Shown piece after piece: positions 6,417-6,521 of a stretch of 6,521 bases of DNA. The notes under the pieces were generated by a model. The model was not told where the DNA came from. It did no database searches and saw only the letters and a list, made by a program, of their open reading frames with translations. The stretch covers positions 1-6,521 of the forward strand of contig CAMLER010000295.1 in assembly GCA_946478915.1 (NCBI GenBank). Direction: 5' to 3'. Both the position numbers and the translations under genes were made by a program. Position 1 is the first letter of the stretch, and every line of letters starts with the position of its first letter. Source of the DNA: an uncultured Chryseolinea sp. GTDB taxonomy: Bacteria; Bacteroidota; Bacteroidia; Cytophagales; Cyclobacteriaceae.

Positions 6417-6425
6417 GTAGGTGCT

Positions 6426-6484
6426 CTATCTGCTATCGCAGGCACTTCAATCGAGGTCACCAACTTGATGACTATCAGCTATCG
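6426..6484. repeat. Pair of CTATC heptad repeats with small stem-loop
   Basis: CTATCTGCTATCG (6426-6438) and CTATCAGCTATCG (6472-6484) differ at one of 13 positions. Each is itself two CTATC units spaced at 7 bp. The first copy lies in a weak fold: CTGC (6430-6433) pairs with GCAG (6438-6441), and GTGC (6421-6424) with GCAC (6442-6445). Confidence 0.55.
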
Positions 6485-6521
6485 GGTACCTAATCACCAT
6501 TGGTTCCGCCAAATTTAGGTT

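Larger units (their letters stand above)
6100..6521. other. Non-coding tail rich in short repeats
   Basis: There is no supportable gene in these 422 bp. Open stretches on the minus strand lack any family signature. On the minus strand the last 72 bases (6450-6521) are open for 24 codons before a TGA, so the 3' end of a gene entering from beyond the window cannot be excluded. The stretch holds the GT-rich and heptad repeats listed separately and a 9-bp direct repeat TCAATCGAG at 6370-6378 and 6447-6455. No rho-independent terminator with a T-tract is seen after the LOG gene. Confidence 0.6.

Noticed and set aside
6381..6484. CRISPR-like array suggested by regularly spaced short repeats.
   Set aside because: Units are only 7-13 bp, directly adjacent or irregularly spaced, with no unique spacers of constant length and no cas genes.

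Overview
The window looks like chromosomal DNA of a Bacteroidota bacterium, most likely a Cytophagales-type lineage. This is inferred from gene style, not from any marker. The clues are near-absent Shine-Dalgarno sequences with A-rich leaders, the SHNLRGPVA-type histidine kinase H-box on a multi-TM plus coiled-coil kinase, and a SpoIIAA-like domain of the kind common in that phylum. There are five complete protein genes and one truncated gene. I see no rRNA, convincing tRNA, CRISPR array or transposase gene.

Layout. (1) Positions 1-706, plus strand: the C-terminal third of riboflavin synthase (ribE), then 30 bp later a small DUF937/YidB-like protein of unknown role. (2) Positions 717-773: a long, fully pairable hairpin in the convergent gap, probably a shared terminator. 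(3) Positions 780-3357, minus strand: a two-gene unit. A membrane sensor histidine kinase carries an unusual C-terminal SpoIIAA/STAS-like domain, and its last codons overlap the start of a PAP2-family membrane phosphatase by 26 bp. (4) Positions 3370-3722: a divergent, non-coding promoter region. (5) Positions 3723-5207, plus strand: a flavoprotein of the dihydrolipoamide dehydrogenase/soluble transhydrogenase family that has lost both redox-active cysteines. (6) Positions 5208-5517: a non-coding spacer holding a roughly 160-bp inverted-repeat structure (MITE-like) with a heptanucleotide array inside it. (7) Positions 5518-6099, plus strand: a LOG-family nucleoside-monophosphate phosphoribohydrolase. 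(8) Positions 6100-6521: a non-coding tail filled with short period-7 and period-8 repeats.

The genes do not form one obvious pathway. The firmest functional links are the kinase/phosphatase overlap (probable translational coupling) and the short ribE to DUF937-like spacing. The most unusual items are the kinase-SpoIIAA fusion, the cysteine-less disulfide-reductase homologue, the MITE-like structure, and the recurrence of 7-bp-period repeats in two separate spacers. I found no strong evidence for a complete new multi-gene system.
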